A stretch of DNA of 64,000 bases from Pseudomonas zanjanensis. GTDB taxonomy: Bacteria > Pseudomonadota > Gammaproteobacteria > Pseudomonadales > Pseudomonadaceae. The stretch covers positions 3,472,001 to 3,536,000 of the forward strand of contig NZ_JABWRB020000001.1 in the NCBI RefSeq assembly GCF_014268745.2, given 5' to 3'. The stretch's first letter is position 1. Every line of letters starts with the position of its first letter. Below are positions 27,697 to 37,752 of this stretch, piece by piece. The notes under the pieces were generated by a model. That model ran no database searches and was not told where the DNA came from. It saw nothing but the letters and a program-made list of their open reading frames with translations. A program made the translations under genes and the position numbers.

Positions 27697-30011
27697 CAGG
27701 CCTTCGCCTGTTGCCAGCCTTGCAGCTGATAGCGCACAGGCAGGTTACGGATACGCTTGCCCGTGGCGGCGAAGATCGCGTTGCACAAGGCTGGCGCAAT
27801 CGGCGGCACGCCCGGCTCGCCGACACCGCCCAACGGCACCTCGCCCGGCGGCGTGACCAGATGCACCGCCACGTCCTTGGGCGCCAGGGACATGCGCGCG
27901 ATTTCATACATATGGAAGTTGTCCTGCTGCACCTTGCCGTCCTTGAAGCTGATCTCGCCCACCATCGCATTGCCCAGGCCCATGACACAGGCGCCTTCGA
28001 ACTGTGAGCGGATGCGTTCGGGGTTGATCTGCGGACCGCAGTCCACGGCGATGTCCGCCTTGTGCACGATCACCGTGCCGTCGTCCTTGACCTCGACTTC
28101 AATCGCCGCCGCCACGTAGGTGACGAAGCTGTAATGCACCGCCAGCCCCAACCCTCGGCCCTTGGGCAACTCCCGCCCCCAACCGGCAGCCTTCGCTGCG
28201 GTTTCCAGCACCGTGCGGATTCGCGCCGTATCGATCGGATAACGCTCGGGGGATTCGCCATAGTTCCAACTGTCATTGAGGCTATTCGGATCGATCTTGC
28301 GGTCCGGACCCAGCAGCTTGAGGTGGTACTTCAGCGGATCCTGGCCGGCCTTGTGGGCCAACTCGTCAATGAAGCTCTGGATCGCAAAACCATGGGGAAT
28401 GTTCGACACCGAGCGGTACCAGCCCACCCGGGTATGGGCCACCGCCTCGGGGTTTTCCAGGCGCAGGTTGGGAATGGCGTAGGCCATGTTGGTCACGCCC
28501 ATGCCCACTTCGAACGGCGCCTCGTGGGTCATGCCCGGTGCAAACAATGCGGTGATGGTCGGGGCCACGGTGCGATGCAGCCAACCGGAAGGCATGCCGT
28601 CCTTGTTCAAGCCAGCCTTCAAGTACTCGGCCGACACGGTGTGGAAATACGAGTGGTGAATATCGTCCTCACGGGTCCACTGCACGCGTACGGCCTGGCC
28701 GGGAAATTCCTTGGCGAGCACCGCCGCTTCGACGACGAAGTCGGGTTTCGACTTGCGTCCGAAACCGCCGCCCAACAAGGTGATATTCACCGTAACCTTC
28801 TCGAAAGGAATGCCCAGGCGCTCAGCGACACGTTCACGAGTGACCTGCGGCGCCTGGCTCGGTGCCCAGGCCTCGCATTGGCCATCCTTGAACCGAGCGA
28901 CGGCAACCATCGGCTCCATAGGCGATTGCGACAGGTGCGGCAAGTAATACGATGCCTCCAATGTCGAATCAGCCTTGGCCAGCGCATCGTCGAGGTCGCC
29001 GCTGCTGCGCACGACTTTTCCAGGCTTGAGGGCCGCCGCCTCCAACTCCTTGCGATAGGCAATGGAGTCGTAGCCGGCATTCGGGCCGTCGTCCCACTGG
29101 ATCTTCAGGGCCTCGCGACCCTTGATCGCCGCCCAGGTGTTTTTCGCCACCACCGCCACGCCGCCCAACGGCTGGAACTCCGAGGGCAGCGGTCGCCCTT
29201 CAATCGACACCACCTTGACCACGCCCGGCACCTTCAGCGCCGCGCTGCTGTCCACGCTCTTGACCTTGCCGCCATAGACCGGCGGACGCGCGATGACGGC
29301 ATAGAGCATGCCCTCGAAATGCACGTCAGCCCCGAAGACTGCGCGACCGTTGACGATGTCCGCGCCATCGATGGCCCGGCTCGCTTCCTTGCCGATATAG
29401 CGGAACTCGGACGGCTGCTTGAGGCGCAGGCTGTCACGGGCAGGTACTGGCAAGGCGCTCGCGGCAGCGGCCAACTCGCCATAGCCGAGTTCGCGCCCCG
29501 AAGGCTGGTGCACCACCTTATGCATCTGCGCACGGCATTCGCCTACTGGCACGTTCCACTGCGCAGCGGCGGCCAGTTCCAGCATGGTCCGGGCGGCGGC
29601 CCCGCAACGGCGCATCGGCTCGTACCAGTGACGCATGCTGCGCGAGCCGTCAGTGTCCTGGTTGCCGAAACGCGCTTCATCGGCCGGCGCTTGCTTGACC
29701 TTGACGAGTGCCCAGTCGGCTTCCAGCTCATCGGCCACGACCATGCTCAGGCTGGTGCGCACGCCCTGGCCCATTTCCGAACGGTTGCAGATCACGGTCA
29801 CGCTGCCATCGGCGGCAATGCTCACATAGACCTTGGGATCGTCGACCGCGCCATGGGGCATGCCCTCGGCGCCAAATTTCTTCTCTTCGGCAAAGGCCTC
29901 CGGCAGGCCCCATGTGGCCGCCAGCACCAGCACACCGGTGGCACTCGCGCCCTTGAGGAAACCACGACGGCTGAGGTTGCTCAGCACGAAATCATCGGGC
30001 AAGCGGCTCAT
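27696..30011 (-). CDS. Molybdenum hydroxylase large subunit (isoquinoline 1-oxidoreductase beta-like)
   Basis: This 771-residue molybdopterin-binding subunit belongs to the xanthine-oxidase family. It starts with a twin-arginine-type signal (LSRRGFLKGASATGVLVLAA). It has GGGFGRKSKPDFVVEAA in the cofactor region and the catalytic Glu near the end in GGVGEPGVPPIAP. The family oxidises aldehydes or N-heterocycles. With only a 2Fe-2S partner and no FAD subunit, electrons probably go to a cytochrome or quinone at the periplasmic face. The substrate is unknown. Confidence 0.85.
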   Translation of the reverse strand: MSRLPDDFVLSNLSRRGFLKGASATGVLVLAATWGLPEAFAEEKKFGAEGMPHGAVDDPKVYVSIAADGSVTVICNRSEMGQGVRTSLSMVVADELEADWALVKVKQAPADEARFGNQDTDGSRSMRHWYEPMRRCGAAARTMLELAAAAQWNVPVGECRAQMHKVVHQPSGRELGYGELAAAASALPVPARDSLRLKQPSEFRYIGKEASRAIDGADIVNGRAVFGADVHFEGMLYAVIARPPVYGGKVKSVDSSAALKVPGVVKVVSIEGRPLPSEFQPLGGVAVVAKNTWAAIKGREALKIQWDDGPNAGYDSIAYRKELEAAALKPGKVVRSSGDLDDALAKADSTLEASYYLPHLSQSPMEPMVAVARFKDGQCEAWAPSQAPQVTRERVAERLGIPFEKVTVNITLLGGGFGRKSKPDFVVEAAVLAKEFPGQAVRVQWTREDDIHHSYFHTVSAEYLKAGLNKDGMPSGWLHRTVAPTITALFAPGMTHEAPFEVGMGVTNMAYAIPNLRLENPEAVAHTRVGWYRSVSNIPHGFAIQSFIDELAHKAGQDPLKYHLKLLGPDRKIDPNSLNDSWNYGESPERYPIDTARIRTVLETAAKAAGWGRELPKGRGLGLAVHYSFVTYVAAAIEVEVKDDGTVIVHKADIAVDCGPQINPERIRSQFEGACVMGLGNAMVGEISFKDGKVQQDNFHMYEIARMSLAPKDVAVHLVTPPGEVPLGGVGEPGVPPIAPALCNAIFAATGKRIRNLPVRYQLQGWQQAKA

Positions 30012-30478
30012 GCCTTGGCCTCCTTCAGGTGAGTGGAGGCCTGGCGGATCGCGGTCTTGATCCGGTTGTAGGTGCCGCAGCGGCAGAGATTGCCGACCAT
30101 GGCTTCCTCGATCTGCTCATCGCTCGGGTTGGGGTTGGTCTTGAGCAGCGCCGTGGCGGACATGATCTGCCCGCCCTGGCAGTAACCGCACTGGGCCACG
30201 GCGGTATCGAGCCAGGCCTTCTGGACCACTTGCCCGACCGGGTCGGCGTGAAGCCCGTCGATGGTGCTGATGGCCTGCCCTTTCACCGAACCGATTGGCG
30301 TGATGCAGCTGCGCGCCGGGGCGCCGTCGATGTGGATGGTGCAGGCGCCGCACAGGCCCATGCCGCAGCCGAATTTGGTGCCGTTGTAACCGGCCACATC
30401 CCGGATAGCCCACAGCAGTGGCATGTCCTCGGTCACATCCAGTTGATGGTCTTTTCCATTGAGTTTCAGGGTAATCAT
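30008..30478 (-). CDS. 2Fe-2S subunit of the molybdenum hydroxylase (IorA-like)
   Basis: The 156-residue protein binds two [2Fe-2S] clusters. The plant-type cluster uses the cysteines in FGCGMGLCGACTIHIDGAPARSC. The C-terminal helical cluster uses CGYCQGGQ and CRCGTYNRI. It would relay electrons from the molybdenum site. The ATG at 30478 is preferred over an in-frame GTG at 30484. Its stop overlaps the large subunit start by four bases, so it leads the operon iorA-iorB-xdhC-mocA. Confidence 0.9.
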   Translation of the reverse strand: MITLKLNGKDHQLDVTEDMPLLWAIRDVAGYNGTKFGCGMGLCGACTIHIDGAPARSCITPIGSVKGQAISTIDGLHADPVGQVVQKAWLDTAVAQCGYCQGGQIMSATALLKTNPNPSDEQIEEAMVGNLCRCGTYNRIKTAIRQASTHLKEAKA

Positions 30479-30663
30479 GGGCACGCCCGCACAGTGATCG
30501 AATTATGGGGTCGAGCAATCTGCCGCTGGGTTAGCGGTTCGGTTCGCGCAGACTGGCTCAGGCTGATCAGGCTCTCTTATGCAAGCGCACGCAGGCGTCT
30601 GCATCGGGCCTTTTGGATGCGATGGTCGCATCGTTAGGAGGCTAAATTAACCCAGGATCAAGC

Positions 30664-30722
30664 AAAACGCCCTGCACAATCCTGCACAAATGATCGTGTG
30701 CAGGGTGTGCAGGGCGTTTTTT
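30664..30722. terminator. Very long bidirectional terminator hairpin
   Basis: A stem of about 25 pairs (ACGCCCTGCACAATCCTGCA with its complement, one A-G mismatch) with an eight-base loop is followed by T runs on both strands. It lies just downstream of murB on the minus strand. The rest of the 30479-30744 gap shows the leader of the iorA-like gene. Confidence 0.9.
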
Positions 30723-30744
30723 CAGGCGATTGCGAGAAGGCCGC

Positions 30745-31764
30745 TCAGTACCGATTCGGCTCCATTTCCAGCTCGACCTGGAAACGTTCGGCAATGTCTT
30801 TCTGGATGCGCAGGGCCAGGTCCAACAATTGCGGGCCGGTAGCGTTGCCGTAATTGACCAGCACCAGCGCCTGCAACTTATGCACCCCGGCATCGCCCTC
30901 GCGAAAGCCCTTCCAGCCGGCCCGTTCGATCAGCCAGCCAGCAGCGATTTTCATCTGCCCGCCAGGCTGTGGATAAGCCACCAGGTCGGGGTATTGCTGC
31001 TTGAGATGCGTCACGTGCGTGGCCGGCACCAGCGGGTTCTTGAAGAAACTGCCGGCATTGCCCAGCACGGCCGGGTCGGGGAGTTTTTCGCTGCGAATGC
31101 TGCAAATGGCCCGGCTCACATCCGTTGGCGTCGGCTGATCGATACCCTGCTCGGTCAATCGCTGGCGGACGGGACCGTATTCCAGGTGCAAGTGCGCAGC
31201 GCGACTGAGGGCGAAACGCACCCGCAGGATCAACCAGCGCCCGGCCTGTTGCTTGAACAGGCTGTCGCGGTAGGCGAAACGGCATTCTTCGAGGGTGAAC
31301 TCGTGCAATTCGCCGGTCTGGCGATCCAGCGCGGTGAGGCCAGCGAAGACATCCTTGATCTCCACACCGTAGGCGCCGATGTTTTGCATCGGTGCCGCGC
31401 CTACAGTACCGGGAATCAGGCTGAGGTTTTCCAGGCCCGACCAGCCTTGTGCCAGCGTGTGCTGGACGAAGGGATGCCAGGGTTCCCCGGCTTCGGCCTC
31501 GACCACCACCCGCTCGCCGTCATCGCTGACCAGGCGGATCCCCTGGCTGGCCATGCGCACCACCAAGGCATCGATGTCGCCGGTCAGCAGCAGGTTGCTG
31601 CCGCCGCCGATCATCAGCAACGGCACGCCATGTTCGCTGGCGTAGGCCAGCGCCTGGCGTACATCGGCGTCGCTGTGGGCTTCGGCGAACAAGCGGGCGC
31701 TGACGTCCACGCCAAAACTGTTGAAGGGCTTGAGGCTGACGCCCGCCCGCACCTGCAAGGTCAT
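30745..31764 (-). CDS. murB: UDP-N-acetylenolpyruvoylglucosamine reductase
   Basis: MurB reduces enolpyruvyl-UDP-GlcNAc to UDP-N-acetylmuramate with NADPH and FAD. The 339-residue type I enzyme shows NSFGVDVSARLF near the start, the FAD-binding PLLMIGGGSNLLL, IPGTVGAAPMQNIGAYG, and the catalytic Ser in GNAGSFFKNP. Its start overlaps the ptpA stop (ATGA), which places it last in the exbB-to-murB operon. Confidence 0.97.
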   Translation of the reverse strand: MTLQVRAGVSLKPFNSFGVDVSARLFAEAHSDADVRQALAYASEHGVPLLMIGGGSNLLLTGDIDALVVRMASQGIRLVSDDGERVVVEAEAGEPWHPFVQHTLAQGWSGLENLSLIPGTVGAAPMQNIGAYGVEIKDVFAGLTALDRQTGELHEFTLEECRFAYRDSLFKQQAGRWLILRVRFALSRAAHLHLEYGPVRQRLTEQGIDQPTPTDVSRAICSIRSEKLPDPAVLGNAGSFFKNPLVPATHVTHLKQQYPDLVAYPQPGGQMKIAAGWLIERAGWKGFREGDAGVHKLQALVLVNYGNATGPQLLDLALRIQKDIAERFQVELEMEPNRY

Positions 31765-32225
31765 AACCGCCCCTTCAATTCGATCACCAGGCGATCCGTG
31801 GCGCGTTCGATCAAGTCCAGCACCTGCTCGAAACCCTGCTCGCCGTCGTAATACGGGTCCGGCACATCGTCGAGTTCGGCTTCGTAGCGCCGCAGGAACA
31901 GATCCAGCTCGGCCCTGCCCTTCGCCGGTTGCAGGGCCTGGAGATTGCGCAAGTTACTGCTGTCCATCGCCAGGATCAGGTCGTAGGCGGCAAAGTCGGC
32001 GCGCGTCACTTGTTGCGCGCGCTGGGCCGACAAGTCGTAGCCACGCCGCAGGGCCGCGGCCTGGCTGCGCTTGTCCGGGGCCTTGCCGACGTGCCAGTCA
32101 CCGGTGCCGGCGGAAGCGACTTCCACCTGTCCAGCCAGCCCGGCCTCGCGCAACTTGTGGCGCAAGATGCCTTCGGCGGTGGGCGAGCGGCAGATATTGC
32201 CGAGGCAGACGAACAGGACCCGCAT
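31761..32225 (-). CDS. ptpA: Low-molecular-weight protein-tyrosine phosphatase
   Basis: This 154-residue phosphatase has the P-loop VCLGNICRSP at residue 6 with the Cys nucleophile and Arg, and the general acid Asp in DPYYDGEQGFEQV. The start at 32225 shares a base with the kdsB stop codon (TGATG); the frame is open further upstream, but only this start matches the family. Its physiological target is not evident. It may act on tyrosine-phosphorylated cell-envelope enzymes. Confidence 0.93.
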   Translation of the reverse strand: MRVLFVCLGNICRSPTAEGILRHKLREAGLAGQVEVASAGTGDWHVGKAPDKRSQAAALRRGYDLSAQRAQQVTRADFAAYDLILAMDSSNLRNLQALQPAKGRAELDLFLRRYEAELDDVPDPYYDGEQGFEQVLDLIERATDRLVIELKGRL

Positions 32226-32989
32226 CAAGCCTCCAGCAGGCGACGAACGCGCTCGAGGTCTTCGGCGGTGTCGACACCGGTCGGCGGGGCGATCAACGCA
32301 TCGGCGACATGGATCCGCACGCCATGCCACAAGGCCCGCAGTTGTTCCAGCGCTTCAGTGTTTTCCAGCCAGCACGGGCCCCAGGTGACGAAGTCCTGGA
32401 GGAAACCGGCGCGGTAGGCGTAGATGCCGATGTGACGGCGGTACGGCACGCCTTCTGGCAGCACGTCGCGGTCTTGGGCGAAGGCATCCCGCGCCCAGGG
32501 CAACGTCGCGCGGCTGAAGGTCAACGCCAGGCCATTGAGGTCGCTGACCACCTTGACCACGTTGGGGTTGAACAAGGTCTGCACATCCTCGATCGGCTCG
32601 GCCAGGGTGGCCATGCGCGCTTCGGTGTGGGCCGCGAGGTTGGCGGCGACCTGATCGATCACGCTCGGCGGGATCAACGGCTCGTCACCTTGCACATTGA
32701 CGACGATCGCGTCGGCGGCCAGTCCAAGCTTCGCCGCGACTTCCGCCAGGCGATCGGTGCCGGAATTATGGTCTTCGCGCGTCAGTACGACCTCGGCGCC
32801 AAAGCCTTTGCAGGCCTCGACGATGCGCGCATCGTCAGTCGCCACCACGACGCGCTGGGCGTTGCTTTTGCAGGCTTGTTCCCAGACATGCTGGATCATC
32901 GGCTTGCCGGCAATCGACAGCAGCGGCTTGCCGGGCAGGCGCGTCGAGGCAAAGCGCGACGGAATGACAACGGTAAAGGCGGTAGTCAT
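32225..32989 (-). CDS. kdsB: 3-deoxy-manno-octulosonate cytidylyltransferase
   Basis: KdsB activates Kdo as CMP-Kdo for lipopolysaccharide inner core assembly. The 254-residue protein shows [62 protein letters not shown], and [13 protein letters not shown]. It overlaps ycaR by four bases and ptpA by one, in a tightly packed operon. Confidence 0.97.
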   Translation of the reverse strand: MTTAFTVVIPSRFASTRLPGKPLLSIAGKPMIQHVWEQACKSNAQRVVVATDDARIVEACKGFGAEVVLTREDHNSGTDRLAEVAAKLGLAADAIVVNVQGDEPLIPPSVIDQVAANLAAHTEARMATLAEPIEDVQTLFNPNVVKVVSDLNGLALTFSRATLPWARDAFAQDRDVLPEGVPYRRHIGIYAYRAGFLQDFVTWGPCWLENTEALEQLRALWHGVRIHVADALIAPPTGVDTAEDLERVRRLLEA

Positions 32990-33171
32990 TTATCCAGGCG
33001 CTCGTCGGTGGTCAGGGTACGGGCTTCGCTTTCGAGCATCACCGGGATGCCGTCGCGAATCGGGTAAGCCAGGCCGGCGCCCTTGCTGATCAGTTCGGTC
33101 TTGTCGGCGCTGAGCTTGAGCGGGCCTTTGCAGACTGGGCAGGCCAGAATATCGAGCAGTTTGGTGTCCAT
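32986..33171 (-). CDS. ycaR: Trm112/YcaR family small protein
   Basis: The 61-residue protein begins [18 protein letters not shown] and ends with [17 protein letters not shown], the YcaR/Trm112 pattern. Only one CxxC pair is present. The start at 33171 has AGGGG nine bases before it; longer open frame upstream is only the shadow of lpxK. It lies between lpxK and kdsB as in E. coli. Its role is unknown, although Trm112 proteins elsewhere activate methyltransferases. Confidence 0.93.
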   Translation of the reverse strand: MDTKLLDILACPVCKGPLKLSADKTELISKGAGLAYPIRDGIPVMLESEARTLTTDERLDK

Positions 33172-33194
33172 GGAATTCCCCTGGGTAAAAGGTG

Positions 33195-34205
33195 TTAAGG
33201 CAAGAGCCGATCCGGCAACAGGCGCATCAACTGCGTATCGAACCAGGCCGCGAAGGCCGGCGACGGCGCGGCGTCCACCGCCAGGTACCACCAGTCGGGC
33301 GCGGCGAAGGCACGGCATTTGACCGCGTCTTTTTCCGTCATGACCACCGGCAGGGATGGCGTGAAATTCAAGGCCTGGGCGCTGTATTCGGCATGGTCGG
33401 CAAACCCGTGCGGTATGGGCCGCCAGTGTAGCGTTTCGAGGGTCTTGAAGAAACGCTGGGGATTGCCGATGCCGGCCACGGCGTGCAAGGCCTGGCCGGA
33501 TGGAAAATGGTCGAGGGGACGGCGCTCGCCGCTGGCCAGGTTCACCAGTTCGGTGGGACGCAGTTCGAAGGCGAAGCCGTCTTCGCGGTCGGCACTGGCA
33601 CCGTTGTACAGCACGGCGTCGACCGATTGCAGGCGCTCCACCGGCTCGCGCAATGGCCCGGCGGGCAGGCAACGTCGGTTGCCCAGGCCGCGGGCGCTGT
33701 CGATCAGCACCAGCTCAAGGTCCCGGGCCAACCGATAATGCTGCATGCCATCGTCGGACAGGATCAGGTCCAGCGGTTCGCTCTCCAGCAGCGCCTGGAC
33801 CGCGCGACTGCGATCGGGGTCGATCATCAGCGGCACGCCCGTGCGCTGGACGATCAACAGCGGCTCGTCCCCCGCGACATCGGCGCCCTGCTCGGCCGCG
33901 ACCCGCCACGGCAGTTGCGGCGGCTTGGCACCATAGCCCCGGCTGACCACCCCGACCCGCAGGCCACTGCGCTGGCAGTGCTGGATCAGCCACAGGATCA
34001 ACGGCGTCTTGCCGGTGCCACCAACAGTGATATTGCCCACCACCACCAACGGCACGGGCGGCTGGTAGATCTGACCTTCACCTGCCAGGAAACGCTCCCG
34101 CTTGCCCACCACCACCCGCCGGTACAACCACTCCAGTGGGCGCAGCAAGGTCAGGGCCGGGTGGCCTTCGTACCACGCGGCAAGCAATCGATCGGACATG
34201 GCCAT
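33195..34205 (-). CDS. lpxK: Tetraacyldisaccharide 4'-kinase
   Basis: LpxK phosphorylates the 4' position of the lipid A precursor. The 336-residue membrane-associated kinase has the P-loop [30 protein letters not shown], and [23 protein letters not shown]. It starts in the exbD stop codon (TGATG). It forms part of the outer-membrane lipid synthesis group with kdsB. Confidence 0.97.
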   Translation of the reverse strand: MAMSDRLLAAWYEGHPALTLLRPLEWLYRRVVVGKRERFLAGEGQIYQPPVPLVVVGNITVGGTGKTPLILWLIQHCQRSGLRVGVVSRGYGAKPPQLPWRVAAEQGADVAGDEPLLIVQRTGVPLMIDPDRSRAVQALLESEPLDLILSDDGMQHYRLARDLELVLIDSARGLGNRRCLPAGPLREPVERLQSVDAVLYNGASADREDGFAFELRPTELVNLASGERRPLDHFPSGQALHAVAGIGNPQRFFKTLETLHWRPIPHGFADHAEYSAQALNFTPSLPVVMTEKDAVKCRAFAAPDWWYLAVDAAPSPAFAAWFDTQLMRLLPDRLLP

Positions 34206-34633
34206 CAGGGTGCCGGAGCCGCCTCGACCGTGGTCATGCGCAGATGGCTGAAACCGAGCTTGCCGGCCGCGTCCATGGCGGTGATCACCGATTGATGCGG
34301 GGTCTTGCCGTCGGCGCTGATGGACAGCGGCAGGTTGGTGTCGCCGCCAGACTCTTTCTGCAAGGCCTCGATCAGGCTCGCCAGGTCGCTCTTGGGCAGC
34401 AAATGGTTGTTCACCGAGAACGCCCCTTCGGCGCTGATAGTGACTTCCAGGTTCTTGAGTTGCTGGTCTTCGGCCGGCGAGCCGCTGACGGCTTCCGGCA
34501 ACTCAACCTTGAGCTGGGTTTCCCGGGTGAACGTGGTGGTCACGACGAAAAACAGCAGCAGGATGAACACCACGTCGATCAGCGACGCGAGGTTGATCTC
34601 GATGTTTTCCCGGGGCTTGCGGCGGAATTTCAC
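34205..34633 (-). CDS. exbD: ExbD/TolR family proton-channel protein
   Basis: This 142-residue protein has one N-terminal membrane segment ([21 protein letters not shown]) with the conserved Asp that carries protons, and a periplasmic domain ending in [12 protein letters not shown]. With ExbB it converts proton motive force to work on a partner protein. The gene position next to lpxK suggests general envelope use rather than a dedicated TonB system. It overlaps exbB by four bases. Confidence 0.92.
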   Translation of the reverse strand: MKFRRKPRENIEINLASLIDVVFILLLFFVVTTTFTRETQLKVELPEAVSGSPAEDQQLKNLEVTISAEGAFSVNNHLLPKSDLASLIEALQKESGGDTNLPLSISADGKTPHQSVITAMDAAGKLGFSHLRMTTVEAAPAP

Positions 34634-35265
34634 TTCTTGCCCCCAGCCAGGTCCACGTCACGATCACCCTGCACCACCTCGACCAGCTTGATGGCTTCCT
34701 GCTCCATGCCCACCACCAACTCGTCGACGCGGCGTTGCAGGAATCGATGGAAGAACACCGCCGGAATACCGACCATCAGGCCAGCGGCGGTAGTGATCAG
34801 GGCCTTGGAAATACCCCCTGCCAGTACGGCGGCGTTGGTGGTCATGCCGGAACCGGTAAATGCGCTGAAGATGTCGATCATGCCCAGCACCGTACCCAGC
34901 AGGCCCAGCAGCGGGGACATGGCGGCGATGGTGCCCAGGGTATTGATGTAGCGCTCCAGTTCATGGATGACCCGGGCGGCGGCCTCCTCGATGCACTCCT
35001 TCATGATCTCGCGACCATGCTTGGAGTTCGCCAGGCCAGCCGCGAGGACTTCCCCCAGCGGCGAACTGGCCCGCAGCTCCTTGAGCTTGTCCTTGTTCAG
35101 CTGCTTGTCCTTGATCCAGACCCAGACCTGCCCGAGCAGATGCTCCGGGGTCACGCGGCTGGCCCGCAGGGTCCACAGGCGTTCGGCAACGATACCCAGT
35201 GCCGCGATGGAACTCAGAATGATCGGCAACATCATCCAGCCGCCGGATTTGACCAATTCCCACAC
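34630..35265 (-). CDS. exbB: ExbB/TolQ/MotA family proton-channel protein
   Basis: This 211-residue protein has three membrane segments: residues about 10-28, and two in the conserved core that includes LGTIAAMSPLLGLLGTVLGMID and ISKALITTAAGLMVGIPAVFFH. The start is a GTG at 35265 (VWELVKSGGWMMLP), with GAGGGGG eight bases before it; the open frame beyond it is a shadow of comEC. It is first in the exbB-exbD-lpxK-ycaR-kdsB-ptpA-murB operon. Confidence 0.92.
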   Translation of the reverse strand: MWELVKSGGWMMLPIILSSIAALGIVAERLWTLRASRVTPEHLLGQVWVWIKDKQLNKDKLKELRASSPLGEVLAAGLANSKHGREIMKECIEEAAARVIHELERYINTLGTIAAMSPLLGLLGTVLGMIDIFSAFTGSGMTTNAAVLAGGISKALITTAAGLMVGIPAVFFHRFLQRRVDELVVGMEQEAIKLVEVVQGDRDVDLAGGKK

Positions 35266-35360
35266 AGTGACTGCCCCCTCGAAAAAGTGCGCCACTTTAT
35301 CACACAGACTCGCCTTGCAGACCCGTCCCGCCGATAAGCGCATCCGCCGATTGCCCTGGA

Positions 35361-37607
35361 TCAATGTTGCCGCGGTGGCCCGACGGCGGGCGGATCGCGC
35401 CAGTAGCGTCGGTGCCCGGCCTCGGTGCGCGGCAACTCGAACGCGCCCAGTTGCAGACGAATGGCACCCTGCTCGGCGCTGTCGTAAATCGCCAGGCCCG
35501 AGCGGCGGTACCGGGCCATCACTTGGGGATGGGGATGACCGAACGCGTTGCCCTGCCCTCGGGAGATCAGCACCGAATGCGGCTTGAGGCGCGACAGCAA
35601 GGCCATCGACGACGAGCTGCGGCTGCCGTGATGAGGCGCGGCCAGCCACTGGATGGGCAGCGCCAAGGCTTCGTCGAGCAGGGCGCGCTCGGCAGGGGTG
35701 TCGATATCGCCGGTCAGCAGCAGGCGTTCGCCGCCGGCCTCCACCAGCAGGACGCAGGACTTCTGGTTGCTTTCGACGGCAGAGGCCCACCGCCACAGTT
35801 CGAACCCGACGCCATCCCACTCCCAACGCCTGCCGCTGTCGCAAGGCCCGGCCTGCAATTGCTCAGGCAGCGCGTCGGGATCGCCACTGATCACTTCCAT
35901 CGTCGGCAGTCCCTTGCGCACGGCGCGGGCGCCGCCGGCGTGATCGGCATCGGCATGGCTGAGAAGCATCAGGTCCAAGCCATGCACGCCGAGTTTACGC
36001 AAGGTCGGCAGCACGACACGTTCGCCCACATCGGCCTCGCCAAAACGCGGCCCGGCGTCGTAAAGCAAGGTGTGATGCCGGGTGCGTACCAGCACCGCCA
36101 GTCCTTGACCGACGTCCAGTTGCCAGACCTCGGCGTGTCCTGGCGGCAGGTTCTCTCGCGGCGGGAACACCATCAGCAAGACCATCGGCCACCCCAGCAA
36201 GCGCAGCGGCACCCCTTTGGGCAATAGCAGCAAAAAAGCCCCCAGCGCGGCGATACCCAAGGCCCAGGACGGGACCGCAACCGGCACCCAGGCGGGCAAT
36301 CGCCCAGCCACCAACGCCAGCCCCCTGAACAGCAGATCGAGTAAACCGCCGGCGATCCACAGCAGCCCTTCGCCGATGAGCGGCACTGGCAACAACGCCG
36401 TGCCGAGCAGCGCCGGTGGCAAGACCAGCAGGCTGATCCACGGCACCGCGAACAGGTTCACCAGCGGTCCGCTGAGGCTGACCGGCAAGCCCACGATCAA
36501 CAGCAGCGGACACAGGCCGAGCGCAACCAGCCACTGGGCTCGGGTCCAGGTTTGCCACCAGCGCCAGGGCCCCAGGCGAGCACCAAAGGTGAACATCAAG
36601 ATGGCGACGGCCGCGAACGACAACCAAAATCCCGGCCGCAGGCTGGCGAGCGGGTCGAACACCAGCACCCCGGCGAAGGCCAGCAGCCAGGCCCACCAGG
36701 GATCAGGCTGCTTGAAGCGCAAGCGCCACAACAACACCAGGCCGATCATCGCGCAGGCCCGTCGCACCGGCACCTCGAACCCGGCGAGCAAGCCGTAGCC
36801 CAGGGCGGCGCAAAAGGCCAGCGCACAGGCCCAAGGCAACCACGCGAGCCCCGCCGGCCAAAGGCCATAACGCGCCGCGCCGGCCACCAGCAGGTACACC
36901 AGGCCGGCAAGCAGGCCGATGTGTTGCCCGGAAATCACCAGCAAATGAACGGTGCCGGTGTCTTGTAACACCTGCCAATCCTCGCGACTCAGCCCGCCAC
37001 CGTCACCCAGGACCAATGCCGCCAGCGCACCGGAGCGGCCGTAGGCATCGACCTGCGCCAGCGCCTGGCGCACCTCGTCACGCCAGGCGCCCCGGGCCGC
37101 TTGCAGGAGATGCCCTTGCTTGATCGTCCCGGTCGCGCCGATACCCCGGCTCAACAACCAGGCGGCATAATCGAAGCCGTGCGGGTTCAGCAACCCGGCG
37201 GGTCGCTTGAGCTTCACGGCCAATCGCCAGCGTTCGCCGCTGTTGACGGACGGGCCACCAAACCAGGCGAGGCGCAGCGTTTTCGGTAAGCGGGTACGAC
37301 GTGATTGGACATCGGCCAGTTCGAAGCGCACCACGCCGTCGCCCTGTTGCGGCAAACCGACGACGCGCCCTTCGACCCAGCGGGTTTCTCCGTCCAGGGT
37401 AGCGGGTAACCGATCGTCCAGCGCCCACTGCGCCGACAGGCAGGCCCAGGCCAGCCCGAACAGGAAAAAACCCAGCGGGTAGGTTCGAAACGGCAACACC
37501 ATCAACGCCAGCAGCGGCATGGCTGCAACCAGCCACAACGGCGGCAGTGCCGGTAAAAAAATCGGGGCCACCAGCCCCAATGCAAGCGCGACTAATCCTG
37601 TGCGCAT
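35361..37607 (-). CDS. comEC: ComEC/Rec2 family DNA uptake channel
   Basis: This 748-residue inner-membrane protein has an N-terminal soluble part, a ComEC competence core with many membrane segments (DTGTVHLLVISGQHIGLLAGL is a hallmark) and a C-terminal metallo-beta-lactamase domain (LMLLSHADADHAGGA, LAAPHHGSRSSSS). ComEC carries single-stranded DNA across the inner membrane in natural transformation. It is the gene upstream of exbB. Whether this strain is competent cannot be read from the window. Confidence 0.94.
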   Translation of the reverse strand: MRTGLVALALGLVAPIFLPALPPLWLVAAMPLLALMVLPFRTYPLGFFLFGLAWACLSAQWALDDRLPATLDGETRWVEGRVVGLPQQGDGVVRFELADVQSRRTRLPKTLRLAWFGGPSVNSGERWRLAVKLKRPAGLLNPHGFDYAAWLLSRGIGATGTIKQGHLLQAARGAWRDEVRQALAQVDAYGRSGALAALVLGDGGGLSREDWQVLQDTGTVHLLVISGQHIGLLAGLVYLLVAGAARYGLWPAGLAWLPWACALAFCAALGYGLLAGFEVPVRRACAMIGLVLLWRLRFKQPDPWWAWLLAFAGVLVFDPLASLRPGFWLSFAAVAILMFTFGARLGPWRWWQTWTRAQWLVALGLCPLLLIVGLPVSLSGPLVNLFAVPWISLLVLPPALLGTALLPVPLIGEGLLWIAGGLLDLLFRGLALVAGRLPAWVPVAVPSWALGIAALGAFLLLLPKGVPLRLLGWPMVLLMVFPPRENLPPGHAEVWQLDVGQGLAVLVRTRHHTLLYDAGPRFGEADVGERVVLPTLRKLGVHGLDLMLLSHADADHAGGARAVRKGLPTMEVISGDPDALPEQLQAGPCDSGRRWEWDGVGFELWRWASAVESNQKSCVLLVEAGGERLLLTGDIDTPAERALLDEALALPIQWLAAPHHGSRSSSSMALLSRLKPHSVLISRGQGNAFGHPHPQVMARYRRSGLAIYDSAEQGAIRLQLGAFELPRTEAGHRRYWRDPPAVGPPRQH

Positions 37608-37752
37608 AACCCGTCCTTGAGAGTGCCCTCTTCAGGCATAGACGGTTCGCGGCACCGCTGGCGTTATCAATTGTCACAAAGTCTGAATCTGCCAGCCGTA
37701 GAATCCAGACATACTTGCGGCTTTAATTGCGTTGAACCGACCGAGAAGCCTT

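Noticed and set aside
28062..30032. A 656-codon plus-strand open frame opposite the molybdenum hydroxylase large subunit
   Set aside because: Antisense shadow with composition bias only.
35266..35844. Extended exbB reading frame reaching into comEC
   Set aside because: The extra N-terminal residues are comEC in another frame. The GTG at 35265 with GAGGGGG upstream and the membrane segment right after it define the real start.
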